A stretch of 46,709 bases of DNA from Lachnospiraceae bacterium (GTDB taxonomy: Bacteria; Bacillota; Clostridia; Lachnospirales; Lachnospiraceae). Below the pieces are notes generated by a model. The model ran no database searches. It was not told where the DNA came from and saw only the letters and a program-made list of their open reading frames with translations. Position numbers and translations under genes: made by a program. Of this stretch, positions 15,753-22,298 are shown one piece after another; the first letter of the stretch is position 1, and the number at the start of each line of letters is the position of its first letter. The stretch spans positions 1 through 46,709 of the forward strand of contig CAAGKE010000112.1 in assembly GCA_900770325.1 (NCBI GenBank), read 5' to 3'.

Positions 15753-15950
15753 TTAAAACTCAATTCCAAACTCTTCTTTTAACAGGACCTCAAAATCCGG
15801 GGCCAGTTCGGAGTATCTTCTGAGGAACTCCTCGTTTGTGCAAGGAGCCAGCTCCATGTGAACCTGTTCTCTGACCTCATCATCCATGCAACATACGATT
15901 GCATCCATTAAATTGTTACTAATTGCTGTTCCTTCTCCAAATCTCGTCAT
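15753..15950 (-). CDS. Leftward conserved small protein (65 aa)
   Basis: It starts MTRFGEGTAISNNLMDAIVC and continues with DDEVREQVHMELAPC. This type is frequent in mobile elements of Firmicutes, with unknown function. It has an excellent AAAAGGAGGAAAA site and is the first gene after the leftward promoter at 16005-16033, which carries TATGTACCCA operators. It is therefore likely controlled by the divergent ribbon-helix-helix protein. Confidence 0.65.
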   Translation of the reverse strand: MTRFGEGTAISNNLMDAIVCCMDDEVREQVHMELAPCTNEEFLRRYSELAPDFEVLLKEEFGIEF

Positions 15951-15995
15951 TGTGTTTTCCTCCTTTTAATTTTGGTTGATTGTGTATCTCTTATC

Positions 15996-16095
15996 TATGT
16001 ACCCATTATATAATATATGTACCCATTAGACAAGAGGCATAATTAACAAATATGTACCCAATATATTAGTAATTATGCACTATGTACCCAATATA
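15996..16095. promoter_or_regulatory. Operator: four TATGTACCCA repeats
   Basis: Four direct copies of TATGTACCCAWTATA lie at 15996, 16016, 16051 and 16081. The first pair is 20 bp apart, two helical turns; the others follow at 35 and 30 bp. They occupy the divergent promoters between the 65-aa leftward gene and the ribbon-helix-helix gene. R4 overlaps the -35 region of a rightward promoter whose extended -10 is TGGTATCCT (16103-16111). This arrangement fits an autoregulatory repressor; ribbon-helix-helix proteins typically bind arrays of short sites. Confidence 0.75.
16005..16033 (-). promoter_or_regulatory. Leftward promoter in the divergent operator
   Basis: On the minus strand TTGTCT, 17 bp and TATAAT. 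Operator copy R1 covers the -10, and copy R2 lies in the spacer and touches the -35, so binding there would block transcription. Confidence 0.7.
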
Positions 16096-16135
16096 AAAAA
16101 TGTGGTATCCTTAAAAGATAGAAAGGAGTGATATG

Positions 16136-16330
16136 ATGCCGGTATCGGAAGCACAGCAGAAAGCGGTAAATAAATACCTTAAGAATAATTTTGACGACAT
16201 CAAAACCAGGGTCCCGAAGGGTAAGAGGGAAGAATATAAGGATAGGGCACGCGAACTGGGCTACGAGAGTTTTAATAATTTTGTTGTCCAAGCAATCGAG
16301 GAAAAGCTGGAAAGAGAGGGCAATGTGTGA
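16136..16330 (+). CDS. Ribbon-helix-helix (Arc-type) DNA-binding protein
   Basis: This protein of about 64 residues starts MPVSEAQQKAVNKYLKNNFD. Then comes a strand-like DIKTRVPKGKREEY, a helix (KDRARELGY) and a second helix (SFNNFVVQAIEEKLERE), the Arc/MetJ ribbon-helix-helix order. The start is ATG 16133 or 16136, after GAAAGGAG. It lies directly downstream of the TATGTACCCA array, so it is the probable binder of those sites and may set a lysis-lysogeny or accessory-gene switch. Confidence 0.75.
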   Translation: MPVSEAQQKAVNKYLKNNFDDIKTRVPKGKREEYKDRARELGYESFNNFVVQAIEEKLEREGNV

Positions 16331-16953
16331 GCAACAGGGCAATAAGAGTTTGCAAGACCTGCGGCAAGCCTTTTCGCGGGTCTGGGGACCGGTTTTACTG
16401 CCCAGAGTGCGCGACGCTGCGGAAAATCGACGCCGTTGTTAAAATCCGTATTTGTCAGGATTGCGGAGTCGAATTTAGCGGAGGGCCCACGGCGAGGCGT
16501 TGCCCAGATTGTGCATATAAAGCGCGGCTCGAGGATGGCAGGAAGCACAAAAAGCAAGGGACGGCGCGCCCGATCGGCAGCACTGATACTTGCAAGGTTT
16601 GCGGATCACAGTACACCGTTATGTCTGGCAGGCAAAAATATTGCTCTAATGGTTGCATGCGTAAAGCGTTGCTGGATAAACAGAGAGAGTATAAGGCATC
16701 CTATAACAAGATGTCCGGACAGGATGCCAAAAAGCGAGATAATCGCGCATCCGTAAAAAAGGTGTGCAGCTATTGCCAGAGGACATTTACAAGCCATACT
16801 CCAGCGCGCTTTTGCTCAGAGTATTGCAGATCAGAGCAAAATAAGCTCTTGCAATGTATAAGAGACATTAACAGGGGCAAAAAAAGAGACCTGCAAAAAT
16901 ATGAGGATAAGCGGAGGGAGTACCGCGAGGAGGTCAAAGCGGGCAAAGCATAA
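16327..16953 (+). CDS. Protein with four tandem zinc ribbons
   Basis: This 208-residue basic protein has four CxxC-CxxC modules: CKTC/CPEC (near 9-28), CQDC/CPDC (43-62), CKVC/CSNGC (89-112) and CSYC/CSEYC (147-167). Each is spaced 13-18 residues. The C-terminal 40 residues are a charged helix (KKRDLQKYEDKRREYREEV). It starts at GTG, overlapping the previous stop. The repeated ribbons suggest a nucleic-acid-binding protein; the exact role is unknown. It is co-transcribed with the ribbon-helix-helix gene. Confidence 0.7.
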   Translation: MSNRAIRVCKTCGKPFRGSGDRFYCPECATLRKIDAVVKIRICQDCGVEFSGGPTARRCPDCAYKARLEDGRKHKKQGTARPIGSTDTCKVCGSQYTVMSGRQKYCSNGCMRKALLDKQREYKASYNKMSGQDAKKRDNRASVKKVCSYCQRTFTSHTPARFCSEYCRSEQNKLLQCIRDINRGKKRDLQKYEDKRREYREEVKAGKA

Positions 16954-17050
16954 CCAGAGAGGCCAGCGCGTTCTGATCCTTTGCTTTTGCCAAAAATGGC
17001 ACAATCTGAAACCGTATATTTTATTTTTTAATCGTTTTGGTTGTAAAAAA

Positions 17051-17062
17051 GTACATTTTGGT
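17051..17062 (+). repeat. GTACATTTTGGT repeat
   Basis: A short copy of the element repeated at 18223 and 18286, placed in the 150-bp region upstream of the Cro-like gene next to TATATC/TATAAT-like boxes. It is a candidate operator. Confidence 0.35.
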
Positions 17063-17110
17063 ATATCCTTATAATCACAAAGCCGCTTGAGGCGTCAGGA
17101 GGGCGGAAAA

Positions 17111-17341
17111 ATGTTTATAGATGGTATCCGCTGCCTGATGGCTAAGCGGGACAATATGAGGGCGTCAGAGCTTGCAAGACGACTGGGCGAGAGCCCCCAG
17201 AACTTTAACAAGAGATTGCAGCGAGGGAGCATAAAAGACAAGGACTTGCTCCAGATCGCCAAGGTAACAGATTGCAAATTTAGATATAGTTTTGTCGATG
17301 CCAAGACAGGCAAGGCAATCTATACAGAGACGCTGGAGTAA
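17111..17341 (+). CDS. Cro/C1-like helix-turn-helix protein
   Basis: This 76-residue protein starts MFIDGIRCLMAKRDNMRASE. The helix-turn-helix runs through ASELARRLGESPQNFNKRLQ, followed by KDKDLLQIAKVTDCKFRYSF, as in small XRE-family regulators. ATG 17111 has AGGAGGGCGG upstream. It stands just ahead of the terminator and small terminase. A regulator of the late region or of immunity is likely. Confidence 0.75.
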   Translation: MFIDGIRCLMAKRDNMRASELARRLGESPQNFNKRLQRGSIKDKDLLQIAKVTDCKFRYSFVDAKTGKAIYTETLE

Positions 17342-17347
17342 TACAGA

Positions 17348-17366
17348 TCCCGGGCGTAGCCCCGGG
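17348..17366. other. GC-rich hairpin after the regulator gene
   Basis: CCCGGG and a second CCCGGG pair around a CGTAGC centre immediately after the stop codon. No T run follows. It may protect the 3' end of the transcript. Confidence 0.4.
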
Positions 17367-17387
17367 TAAAACAGAATATATTTGTGT

Positions 17388-17430
17388 AGCGCTTATTCGG
17401 GCAAAAACTGGATAGGCGCTTTTTATTTTG
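17388..17430 (+). terminator. Terminator before the small terminase
   Basis: AGCGCTTATTC (17388-17398) pairs with GGATAGGCGCT (17410-17420) over 11 bp with two G-U pairs. TTTTTATTTT follows. It separates the regulator unit from the terminase gene 17 bp downstream, so late transcription must read through it or start beyond it. Confidence 0.75.
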
Positions 17431-17446
17431 GGGAGGAGGCCGGGAG

Positions 17447-18208
17447 ATGGACGAAAAAGAACCGAAGAAGATAGGCAGACCCAGAACCAGGCCGGAAAAG
17501 CCCGGATTACTGGAAAGAGAATTAGGGCCAGAGCATGCCGACGTGATTGCAGAATACAAAGCTTCGCGGGAAGAAGAGAGATCAACAGCTCCAAAGCCAG
17601 AGGAAAGGGTTATTTGTTTGCCGTCCGGGCGCAGCCGTGGGAAGATCGAGGCCCAAAAGAAAGCAACGGAAAACAGCCCAATAGCAAGCGGCCATAAAAA
17701 AGTCGGAAAAGAGGACAGCGGCGAAGCAATTGACAAAATGATTGAGCTTTATAACCTCCCAGCAATAGACACAGGTAACCCGGTAGAGCTTGCGGAGCGT
17801 GTGGCTTGGTTCTTCAACTGGTGCAAAGATGGCGGGATTCGCCCCGGCGTGGAGGCGCTGGCGCTGGCCTGCGGCGTTACTAGAGGCACGATAAATAGGT
17901 GGGAGCATGGGGAAAATGGGCCGGACAGAAGAGACATAATCAAAAAAGCTAAGCAATTAATAGCCTCATATAACGAGTTTTTAGCCCTAAAAGGCAAAAT
18001 AAACCCTGTGACCTTTATTTTCTTAAGCAAAAATAACCATGGCTACGTGGATAAGACGGAGGTCAACATAACCACAGACAGCGCCCTGGGTGATCGCATG
18101 AGCGCGGACGATATAGCCCAGAGGCTACCAGATGCGGACGTGATAGACGCAGATTTCCGCGAGATCACGCCCTCTGCCGGCGGCGAATTATCAGACAATA
18201 ACGAGTGA
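17447..18208 (+). CDS. Probable terminase small subunit
   Basis: This 253-residue protein has a basic, low-complexity first third (PRTRPEKPG...). It also has a helix-turn-helix-like segment (LALACGVTRGTINRWEHGEN) and the ending typical of Firmicutes small terminases (INPVTFIFLSKNNHGYVDKT). Small terminases bind pac/cos DNA and hand it to the large subunit. The ATG follows GGGAGGAGGCCGGGAG. Unusually, the large subunit is 4.5 kb downstream, separated by accessory genes. Confidence 0.72.
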   Translation: MDEKEPKKIGRPRTRPEKPGLLERELGPEHADVIAEYKASREEERSTAPKPEERVICLPSGRSRGKIEAQKKATENSPIASGHKKVGKEDSGEAIDKMIELYNLPAIDTGNPVELAERVAWFFNWCKDGGIRPGVEALALACGVTRGTINRWEHGENGPDRRDIIKKAKQLIASYNEFLALKGKINPVTFIFLSKNNHGYVDKTEVNITTDSALGDRMSADDIAQRLPDADVIDADFREITPSAGGELSDNNE

Positions 18209-18222
18209 CGCAGAGACAATAG

Positions 18223-18305
18223 GTACATTTTGGTTGATAAAAGATACTCTTTCGTTGATTTTAACAATCGTATATTTGATTTTTTGTGCATTTTGGTTGA
18301 TAAAC
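18223..18305 (+). repeat. Direct repeat GTRCATTTTGGTTGATAAAM, two copies
   Basis: The copies are GTACATTTTGGTTGATAAAA (18223-18242) and GTGCATTTTGGTTGATAAAC (18286-18305), 63 bp apart, with TTCGTTGATTTTAAC between them. They follow the small terminase, and a shorter copy lies upstream of the Cro-like gene. They are candidate operator or packaging-protein sites. Confidence 0.5.
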
Positions 18306-18361
18306 TATGCGTGAAAGAATTGTTTCGCGAATAGTTGAGATGAGGAAACCACGAGAAGCCC

Positions 18362-18374
18362 ATCATGGCATGAT
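18362..18374. repeat. Perfect palindrome ATCATGGCATGAT
   Basis: A 13-bp palindrome with a central G, located between the direct repeats and the G-rich block downstream of the small terminase. It is a possible binding or nicking site; this is inference from position. Confidence 0.35.
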
Positions 18375-18411
18375 TTCCCCTTGTTTTTGCGACAATTCGC
18401 ACAGTTTGCCC

Positions 18412-18470
18412 AGAGGGGAGGGGGCAGGGGGTCTATTTGAGAGTTTTCTGGGGGCGTAGGAGTCCCCCAT
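18412..18470. other. G-run block and hairpin: candidate packaging site
   Basis: Four G runs lie on one strand (18415-18418, 18420-18424, 18427-18431, 18450-18454), the first three separated by one or two bases. The last run pairs with CCCCC at 18463-18467 in a hairpin. The block sits directly after the small terminase gene, where cos or pac sites usually lie. G-quadruplex formation is possible. The remainder of the 18209-18507 gap holds no gene. Confidence 0.4.
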
Positions 18471-18507
18471 CCAAAATTTAAAGAAAAAGGCCATAAGGAG
18501 GCATAAC

Positions 18508-18699
18508 ATGAGTAAATACATGGAAGCCGCAGCGGAGATTATCTCACAAATGGACGGAATCGGCGTAGATTACACGGAGGGAAAAGATGAAACAGCAGTC
18601 TGTATACGTGGAGACAGGGCGGAATCAGTCATAGAAGCCTTACAAAAGAGAAAAAAAGAGGTCTGTGATTCTTCAGAAGCCATTCCCGAAGATGAATGA
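18508..18699 (+). CDS. Small hypothetical protein (63 aa)
   Basis: It starts MSKYMEAAAEIISQMDGIGV, and the ATG follows AAGGAGG. It is probably an alpha/beta fold with a charged C-terminus. It opens the accessory gene run between the terminase subunits. The function is unknown. Confidence 0.6.
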   Translation: MSKYMEAAAEIISQMDGIGVDYTEGKDETAVCIRGDRAESVIEALQKRKKEVCDSSEAIPEDE

Positions 18700-18868
18700 T
18701 AGAAAGCGTAAAGAGCTGGGAATCGCCTGGAAGAATTATGTTTGCCCGTCATGTGGACACCCAACAGGCATTACGGATAAAACAGAGGAATTGAAACAAG
18801 GGATTCCGTTTTATCACCCAAAATTCTGCGTAGAGTGCGGTCAGGCATTGGATTGGAGCAATAAATGA
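18692..18868 (+). CDS. Zinc-ribbon small protein
   Basis: This protein of about 58 residues starts MNDRKRKELGIAWKN. It contains CPSCGH and CVECGQ about 28 residues apart, a two-knuckle zinc ribbon. It overlaps the previous gene by 8 bp. A GTG start at 18665 with AGAGGT is an alternative. The function is unknown. Confidence 0.6.
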   Translation: MNDRKRKELGIAWKNYVCPSCGHPTGITDKTEELKQGIPFYHPKFCVECGQALDWSNK

Positions 18869-18972
18869 GCGAAGAGTTTACGAAAATGCTTTGCGATGGA
18901 TTTAAATACATCCGGACAGAATGGGATAGCGTTCTGTGGAGGGAGATGTTAAGGGCTGGTGAGCGGAAATGA
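18865..18972 (+). CDS. Very small protein (35 aa)
   Basis: It starts MSEEFTKMLCDGFKYIRTEW, overlaps the previous stop (ATGA) and ends where the next frame starts. The coupling by ATGA on both ends is the main support. Confidence 0.4.
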   Translation: MSEEFTKMLCDGFKYIRTEWDSVLWREMLRAGERK

Positions 18973-19079
18973 CGGTATATCAAAAATGGCGGGCTGATCG
19001 GTCAAATCGTTCGTGCATTTATGGCCGCACTTGCGATAGATGTTATCTGGATGTGGCTAGAGGTATACGTGTACGGTGA
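18969..19079 (+). CDS. Possible micro-ORF with Cys pair (36 aa)
   Basis: It starts MTVYQKWRADRSNRSCIYGR and ends with TCDRCYLDV. It overlaps the previous stop by ATGA but lacks a clear ribosome site. It also overlaps a hydrophobic frame (19021-19152), and only one of the two may be real. Confidence 0.3.
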   Translation: MTVYQKWRADRSNRSCIYGRTCDRCYLDVARGIRVR

Positions 19080-19152
19080 AGCAAGGCCCAACGAAGTAAA
19101 TACAATCATTATGGCGATCATGATTCCATTTATTTTTAAGGCAGTGAGGTGA
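19021..19152 (+). CDS. Possible two-helix membrane microprotein (43 aa)
   Basis: The frame reads MAALAIDVIWMWLEVYVYGE followed by a second hydrophobic segment (IIMAIMIPFIFKAV). The hydrophobic pattern continues upstream of the ATG (LIGQIVRAF) without a start codon or ribosome site. This suggests an unusual start or a frame change from the overlapping ORF. Its end overlaps the GTG of the next gene. Confidence 0.35.
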   Translation: MAALAIDVIWMWLEVYVYGEARPNEVNTIIMAIMIPFIFKAVR

Positions 19153-19388
19153 AAAGGAAGAATGAGTGGTTAATTAAATTTTTTATGAAAAGCGGCAAAG
19201 AGATCGGTGCCATTTATCGCTCCGATGCGGACAACTCCGATAAAGTCGCAAGAGAAGTTTTTGGAGTGAAAAATCCTAAAATCAGCTTTAACGGGTATTT
19301 ATCGGTTGATAAGAGAGAAAATGTCTTTGTTCTTCTGGGAGAGGTTGAGGCGTTTTCAATCCAGCCTTGGTGTTCTGAAAAAAATTAA
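19149..19388 (+). CDS. Small protein, paralogue A (79 aa)
   Basis: The product starts MKRKNEWLIKFFMKSGKEIG from a GTG that overlaps the previous stop. The pattern FxxKSGxxxxxxxxSDxxxxVxxE, with a late hydrophobic strand and a PW ending (AFSIQPW), is shared with the gene at 19786. The two therefore look like diverged duplicates around one intervening gene. The function is unknown. Confidence 0.6.
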   Translation: MKRKNEWLIKFFMKSGKEIGAIYRSDADNSDKVAREVFGVKNPKISFNGYLSVDKRENVFVLLGEVEAFSIQPWCSEKN

Positions 19389-19408
19389 AATAAAAAGGCG
19401 GTGAAGGT

Positions 19409-19789
19409 ATGGCAAAGGTCGAAATCAAAGAAATTGAAAATGACGGGTTTTCCATCAAAGTGGACGGGCACGAAATAAACCAGATTTGTACGGGATTGGA
19501 TGTTCATATAGGCCGAGATTCTGTTCCAACAGTCAATATTGATATCCCATGGGGATCTGGCGAGTTTGTTTGCGATCATGCAGATGTTTTATGGAGCATG
19601 AACCTTTATGTCGCTGCTGAGATTGTCCGCAAAGAGCTTATGAAGCGCAAAGACTGGTACAATGCTTTGATTGCATCTATTTACGGGTACCTGAATGAAT
19701 ATTATGATGAGGAAATGGACCATTGGCTTGCAGCAAACATGGCTGTTGGGCTGGCAAACAGAATCATAGGAATGGAGGAAAAGACGTGA
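19409..19789 (+). CDS. Hypothetical protein (126 aa)
   Basis: The first half is strand-rich (VEIKEIENDGFSIKVDGHEI and VPTVNIDIPWGSGEF). The second half is helical (NLYVAAEIVRKELMKRKDWY). The fold pattern could be an OB- or beta-sandwich domain plus helices. The ATG follows AAGGCGGTGA. It lies between the two paralogous small genes. Confidence 0.6.
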   Translation: MAKVEIKEIENDGFSIKVDGHEINQICTGLDVHIGRDSVPTVNIDIPWGSGEFVCDHADVLWSMNLYVAAEIVRKELMKRKDWYNALIASIYGYLNEYYDEEMDHWLAANMAVGLANRIIGMEEKT

Positions 19790-20007
19790 ACCGGTATTTT
19801 GTGAGGTTTGTTTTAAAGAGCGGTCATGTGCTGTATGGGTGCAAAGAAAGTGACAAAAGCATTCAGGATGTAACAACTGAATTACTTGTTGGAAAGCGCT
19901 ATGGGAATGAGTACAACTTTAAATCCCTCAACCAGCTGCACAATATGGCTGTGAGCTTAGATCAGGTTGCATCTTATGAGGTTGGGCCGTGGAGAGATGG
20001 AGAATAG
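19786..20007 (+). CDS. Small protein, paralogue B (73 aa)
   Basis: It starts at GTG (VNRYFVRFVLKSGHVLYGCK) with GGAGG upstream and overlaps the previous stop. It shares the KSG...ESD...V..E pattern and the EVGPW ending with the product at 19149. The function is unknown. Confidence 0.6.
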   Translation: MNRYFVRFVLKSGHVLYGCKESDKSIQDVTTELLVGKRYGNEYNFKSLNQLHNMAVSLDQVASYEVGPWRDGE

Positions 20008-20018
20008 GAGGTGCGGCT

Positions 20019-20156
20019 GTGTGGTTCGTATGGCTTGCAGCGTTTATGGCAATATGCCTGGCAGGAATGATTGTTTTCTGGATTGGACATAAAATCTGGA
20101 TGGCAATAGAGAAAGATGAAAAGAAAATGAGAATGGAGGAAAAGGATAATGCGTAA
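20019..20156 (+). CDS. Small membrane protein (45 aa)
   Basis: GTG-started, with a strong AGGAGGT site. The first 28 residues form one transmembrane helix (WFVWLAAFMAICLAGMIVFW), followed by a highly charged tail (EKDEKKMRMEEKD). It overlaps the SPFH gene by 8 bp. It is probably a membrane partner of the SPFH protein, by gene order. Confidence 0.55.
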   Translation: MWFVWLAAFMAICLAGMIVFWIGHKIWMAIEKDEKKMRMEEKDNA

Positions 20157-21111
20157 GGGAATTGTATGTTTTGTAATTGGAGCTGCGGCTGTAATTGGAG
20201 CTACATACACAATTCTGTCTATTGACCATGTTGGACAGGGAGAAGTAGGGGTTGTGTGGACGGCCAAATCCGGCGTGAAGGATGAAACGCTGTCTCCTGG
20301 ATGGCACTTTGTAGGGCCTTTGGCGAAAGTAAAGAATTATCCAGTATCTCAGCAGCAGGTCGTTTTCAGTAATAACCCTGAAGATTACAACAAGAAAGAT
20401 CATGCAGACTGGCATATTGATGCTCCGGCCAATGGCGGCATGGTGAAACTGAACATGACAGTCAATTACAATTTCATCAATGACAGGGTGACTGATCTTT
20501 ATACCAGATTCAACGGAATGGACGGAGAAGCAATTGTGGAAAGCATGGTCCAGAACTCCATTATTGCATATGTGAAGGAAGTCACGCCGAGATTTTCAGT
20601 GATGGACATTTATTCGGATAAGCGGGCTGAAGTGTCTACGGCAATCACTGATTATTTGAATAATAAATTGCAGGATGAATACGGCATTAATGTTGCCAGC
20701 GCATTAATTATTGACGTTCAGCTGGATGATACACTCTATGCTAAGATTCAGGCGAAAGAGCAGGCGAAGCAGGATGCCGAAAAAGCGGAATTGGATAAAA
20801 AGACAGCAATTGCAGTAGCAGAGAAGGAACAGGAAATTGCCCGGAGGTCTGCTGAGAAAGATAAAGAAGTGGCATTAATTCAGGCAGAGCAGGAAAAACA
20901 GAAGGCAGAGATTCAGGCGGATCAAAAGCGCATACAGGCGGAAGCTGATGCTGAAACTATTAAAATCAAAGCAGATGCTCAGGCAGAAGCAAACCGAAAA
21001 TTGGCAGCATCTCTTACGCCGGAGCTTTTGGAACAGAAGAAATATGAGAAATGGAACGGGGAGCTTCCGACAGTGCAGGGAGACACAACTCCGATCATTA
21101 ACATGAAATGA
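20149..21111 (+). CDS. SPFH / Band 7 (prohibitin-like) membrane protein
   Basis: This 320-residue protein has an N-terminal membrane anchor (GIVCFVIGAAAVIGATYTIL). An SPFH domain follows (about 30-190; GEVGVVWTAKSGVKDETLSP, VNYNFINDRVTDLYTRF, VASALIIDVQLDD). A long Ala/Lys/Glu/Gln coiled coil then runs to about residue 280 (KAEIQADQKRIQAEADAETI). SPFH proteins form membrane microdomains and cap or shield membrane proteases such as FtsH. A phage copy may alter host envelope proteolysis or superinfection, which is inference. Confidence 0.88.
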   Translation: MRKGIVCFVIGAAAVIGATYTILSIDHVGQGEVGVVWTAKSGVKDETLSPGWHFVGPLAKVKNYPVSQQQVVFSNNPEDYNKKDHADWHIDAPANGGMVKLNMTVNYNFINDRVTDLYTRFNGMDGEAIVESMVQNSIIAYVKEVTPRFSVMDIYSDKRAEVSTAITDYLNNKLQDEYGINVASALIIDVQLDDTLYAKIQAKEQAKQDAEKAELDKKTAIAVAEKEQEIARRSAEKDKEVALIQAEQEKQKAEIQADQKRIQAEADAETIKIKADAQAEANRKLAASLTPELLEQKKYEKWNGELPTVQGDTTPIINMK

Positions 21112-21122
21112 GGTGATTGGTC

Positions 21123-21377
21123 ATGGTGAATCTAATAGCATTAATTGTTGCTGCTTTCGGAGCGGTTTCAGGAGCTTATGTGGGAATATGGCTGATGGTT
21201 ATACAGCCCATCATGCAAGTGTGTGCAGCTTTTGATTCAGGCTCACTGACAGCGCTTGCAGTCGGAATAACAGTTCTGAAATGTATTTTTGCCGTTCCTG
21301 TAGGGATTGGAATCTTCGCAGTATTTTGCTGGGGTGCAGGAATTGTTCAGATTTTTGGAGGAAAGAAGAAGGTTTGA
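21123..21377 (+). CDS. Membrane protein (84 aa)
   Basis: It starts MVNLIALIVAAFGAVSGAYV and has two or three hydrophobic helices (second ALAVGITVLKCIFAVPVGIG, third IFAVFCWGAGIVQIFGG) and a KKK end. GAGGTGAT lies upstream; a TTG at 21117 is an alternative. It is paired with the SPFH gene 11 bp upstream. Confidence 0.6.
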   Translation: MVNLIALIVAAFGAVSGAYVGIWLMVIQPIMQVCAAFDSGSLTALAVGITVLKCIFAVPVGIGIFAVFCWGAGIVQIFGGKKKV

Positions 21378-21661
21378 TTATAACATTTTTCGGAATTTCC
21401 CTGTTTCTCATAGTAGAACGGGTTGAATTCATAAAAATACGTTCACCTGCGGTTTCAGATGGCTTCGAGATGTCCTATGAAGCTGACAGGTCGAGGCATC
21501 CAGAGTAGCTTGTGCCAGCGGAAAAAACATAAAAATGAAACTGTCCCCTCCCGAATATCATTTTTCCGCAGGCCAATGGCAGTGCAATCATGGCGGTAAA
21601 CTGCTGAAATATCCGCCGCAGAATACACCTAATCAATGACCGGTCAGAAATGGCCGGTTAT
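21378..21661. other. Gene-free interval with hairpins
   Basis: No supportable gene is seen. Two stems can form: GGCGG/CCGCC (about 21594-21618) and ACCGGTC/GGCCGGT (about 21639-21658), the latter just ahead of a tRNA-like element. It may belong to one structured transcript with the tRNA relics. Confidence 0.4.
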
Positions 21662-21729
21662 GGGAAGATAGCTCAGATGGTAGAGCAGGAGACAAATCCC
21701 TGTCGTTGGTTCGATTCCAACTCTTCCCA
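21662..21729 (+). tRNA. tRNA-like element with shortened anticodon arm
   Basis: The 68-nt element has a perfect 7-bp acceptor stem (GGGAAGA/TCTTCCC), a D arm (GCTC-AGATGGTA-GAGC) and a T arm (GTTGG-TTCGATT-CCAAC). Only 18 nt separate the D and T arms where about 23 are expected. The anticodon stem cannot form five pairs, and no anticodon can be assigned. It is a degenerate or reduced tRNA, not a normal one. Confidence 0.6.
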
Positions 21730-21732
21730 TTC

Positions 21733-21753
21733 CACACATTTAATGATGTGTGG
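21733..21753. other. Hairpin after the tRNA-like element
   Basis: CCACACAT pairs with ATGTGTGG around a 6-base loop, directly after the tRNA-like 3' end. It may act in 3' processing or weak termination. Confidence 0.45.
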
Positions 21754-21865
21754 GGTCTCGTATTTACCCTTTCCCCTCATAGCTGTTTGCTGTTAAGGCG
21801 GAGCGAATCCGCCGTGAGGGTTCAATTTACTAGGTGACAACACAGTGATTACCCGGTATAACGTG

Positions 21866-21926
21866 GGTGGGTGGTTCAAGCCCACTCTTTCCCATTCGGA
21901 ACATAGCTCAATAGGCAGAGCAGCGG
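21866..21926 (+). pseudogene. Two tRNA fragments
   Basis: A 3' tRNA half (T arm GGTGG-TTCAAGC-CCACT followed by CTTTCCCA, 21867-21893) has no matching 5' half upstream. Immediately downstream is a 5' half (GGAACAT, D arm GCTC-AATAGGCA-GAGC, 21898-21926) that loses tRNA character after CAGCGG. A third stem, GGCGGA/TCCGCC (about 21797-21813), resembles a long variable arm. The array looks like decayed phage tRNA genes. Confidence 0.5.
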
Positions 21927-21977
21927 TGCGCGCCACAAAAATGGTTAGTTTTTTATTGCTCAAAATCAGGAGAAGTT

Positions 21978-22298
21978 ATGAAAGTCACAAAGCATGCAAA
22001 GGAACGGATGAAACAACGCTGTGGTCTGAATGCGAAATCTTCTAACCGCATGGCGAAAATCGCATATGAGAAGGGCCTAAGGCACGCAGATTTGACCGGG
22101 AATCTGAAAAAATGGGTGGATGGCCTGTATTTCAAGAATACGGTAGCAAATCAAATCCGCTTGTATGGAGACAAGACGTATATTTTTCATGATACCGACC
22201 TGATAACTGTACTCCAGACACCTCATAATCTGGTAAAAGAAGCGGACAAGTTAAGAATCAAAAAGGAAGGTGGATCACATGCAGAAGAAAACTTCTGA
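21978..22298 (+). CDS. Conserved phage protein, DUF4258/RelE-like (106 aa)
   Basis: It starts MKVTKHAKERMKQRCG. The order HAKERMKQR, then IRLYGDKTYIF, then LITVLQTP resembles small DUF4258/RelE-like folds, where a His-Arg helix precedes a beta sheet. No antitoxin is obvious beside it. The ribosome site is AGGAGAAGTT. The assignment is tentative; RNase activity is not claimed. Confidence 0.5.
   Translation: MKVTKHAKERMKQRCGLNAKSSNRMAKIAYEKGLRHADLTGNLKKWVDGLYFKNTVANQIRLYGDKTYIFHDTDLITVLQTPHNLVKEADKLRIKKEGGSHAEENF

Noticed and set aside
15996..16095. The TATGTACCCA array as a CRISPR or iteron origin
   Set aside because: Units are 10-15 bp with unequal spacing and lie over promoters; there are no spacers, and no replication initiator is adjacent.
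21662..21729. A normal functional tRNA gene
   Set aside because: The anticodon stem cannot form five pairs, and the D-to-T distance is about five bases too short.
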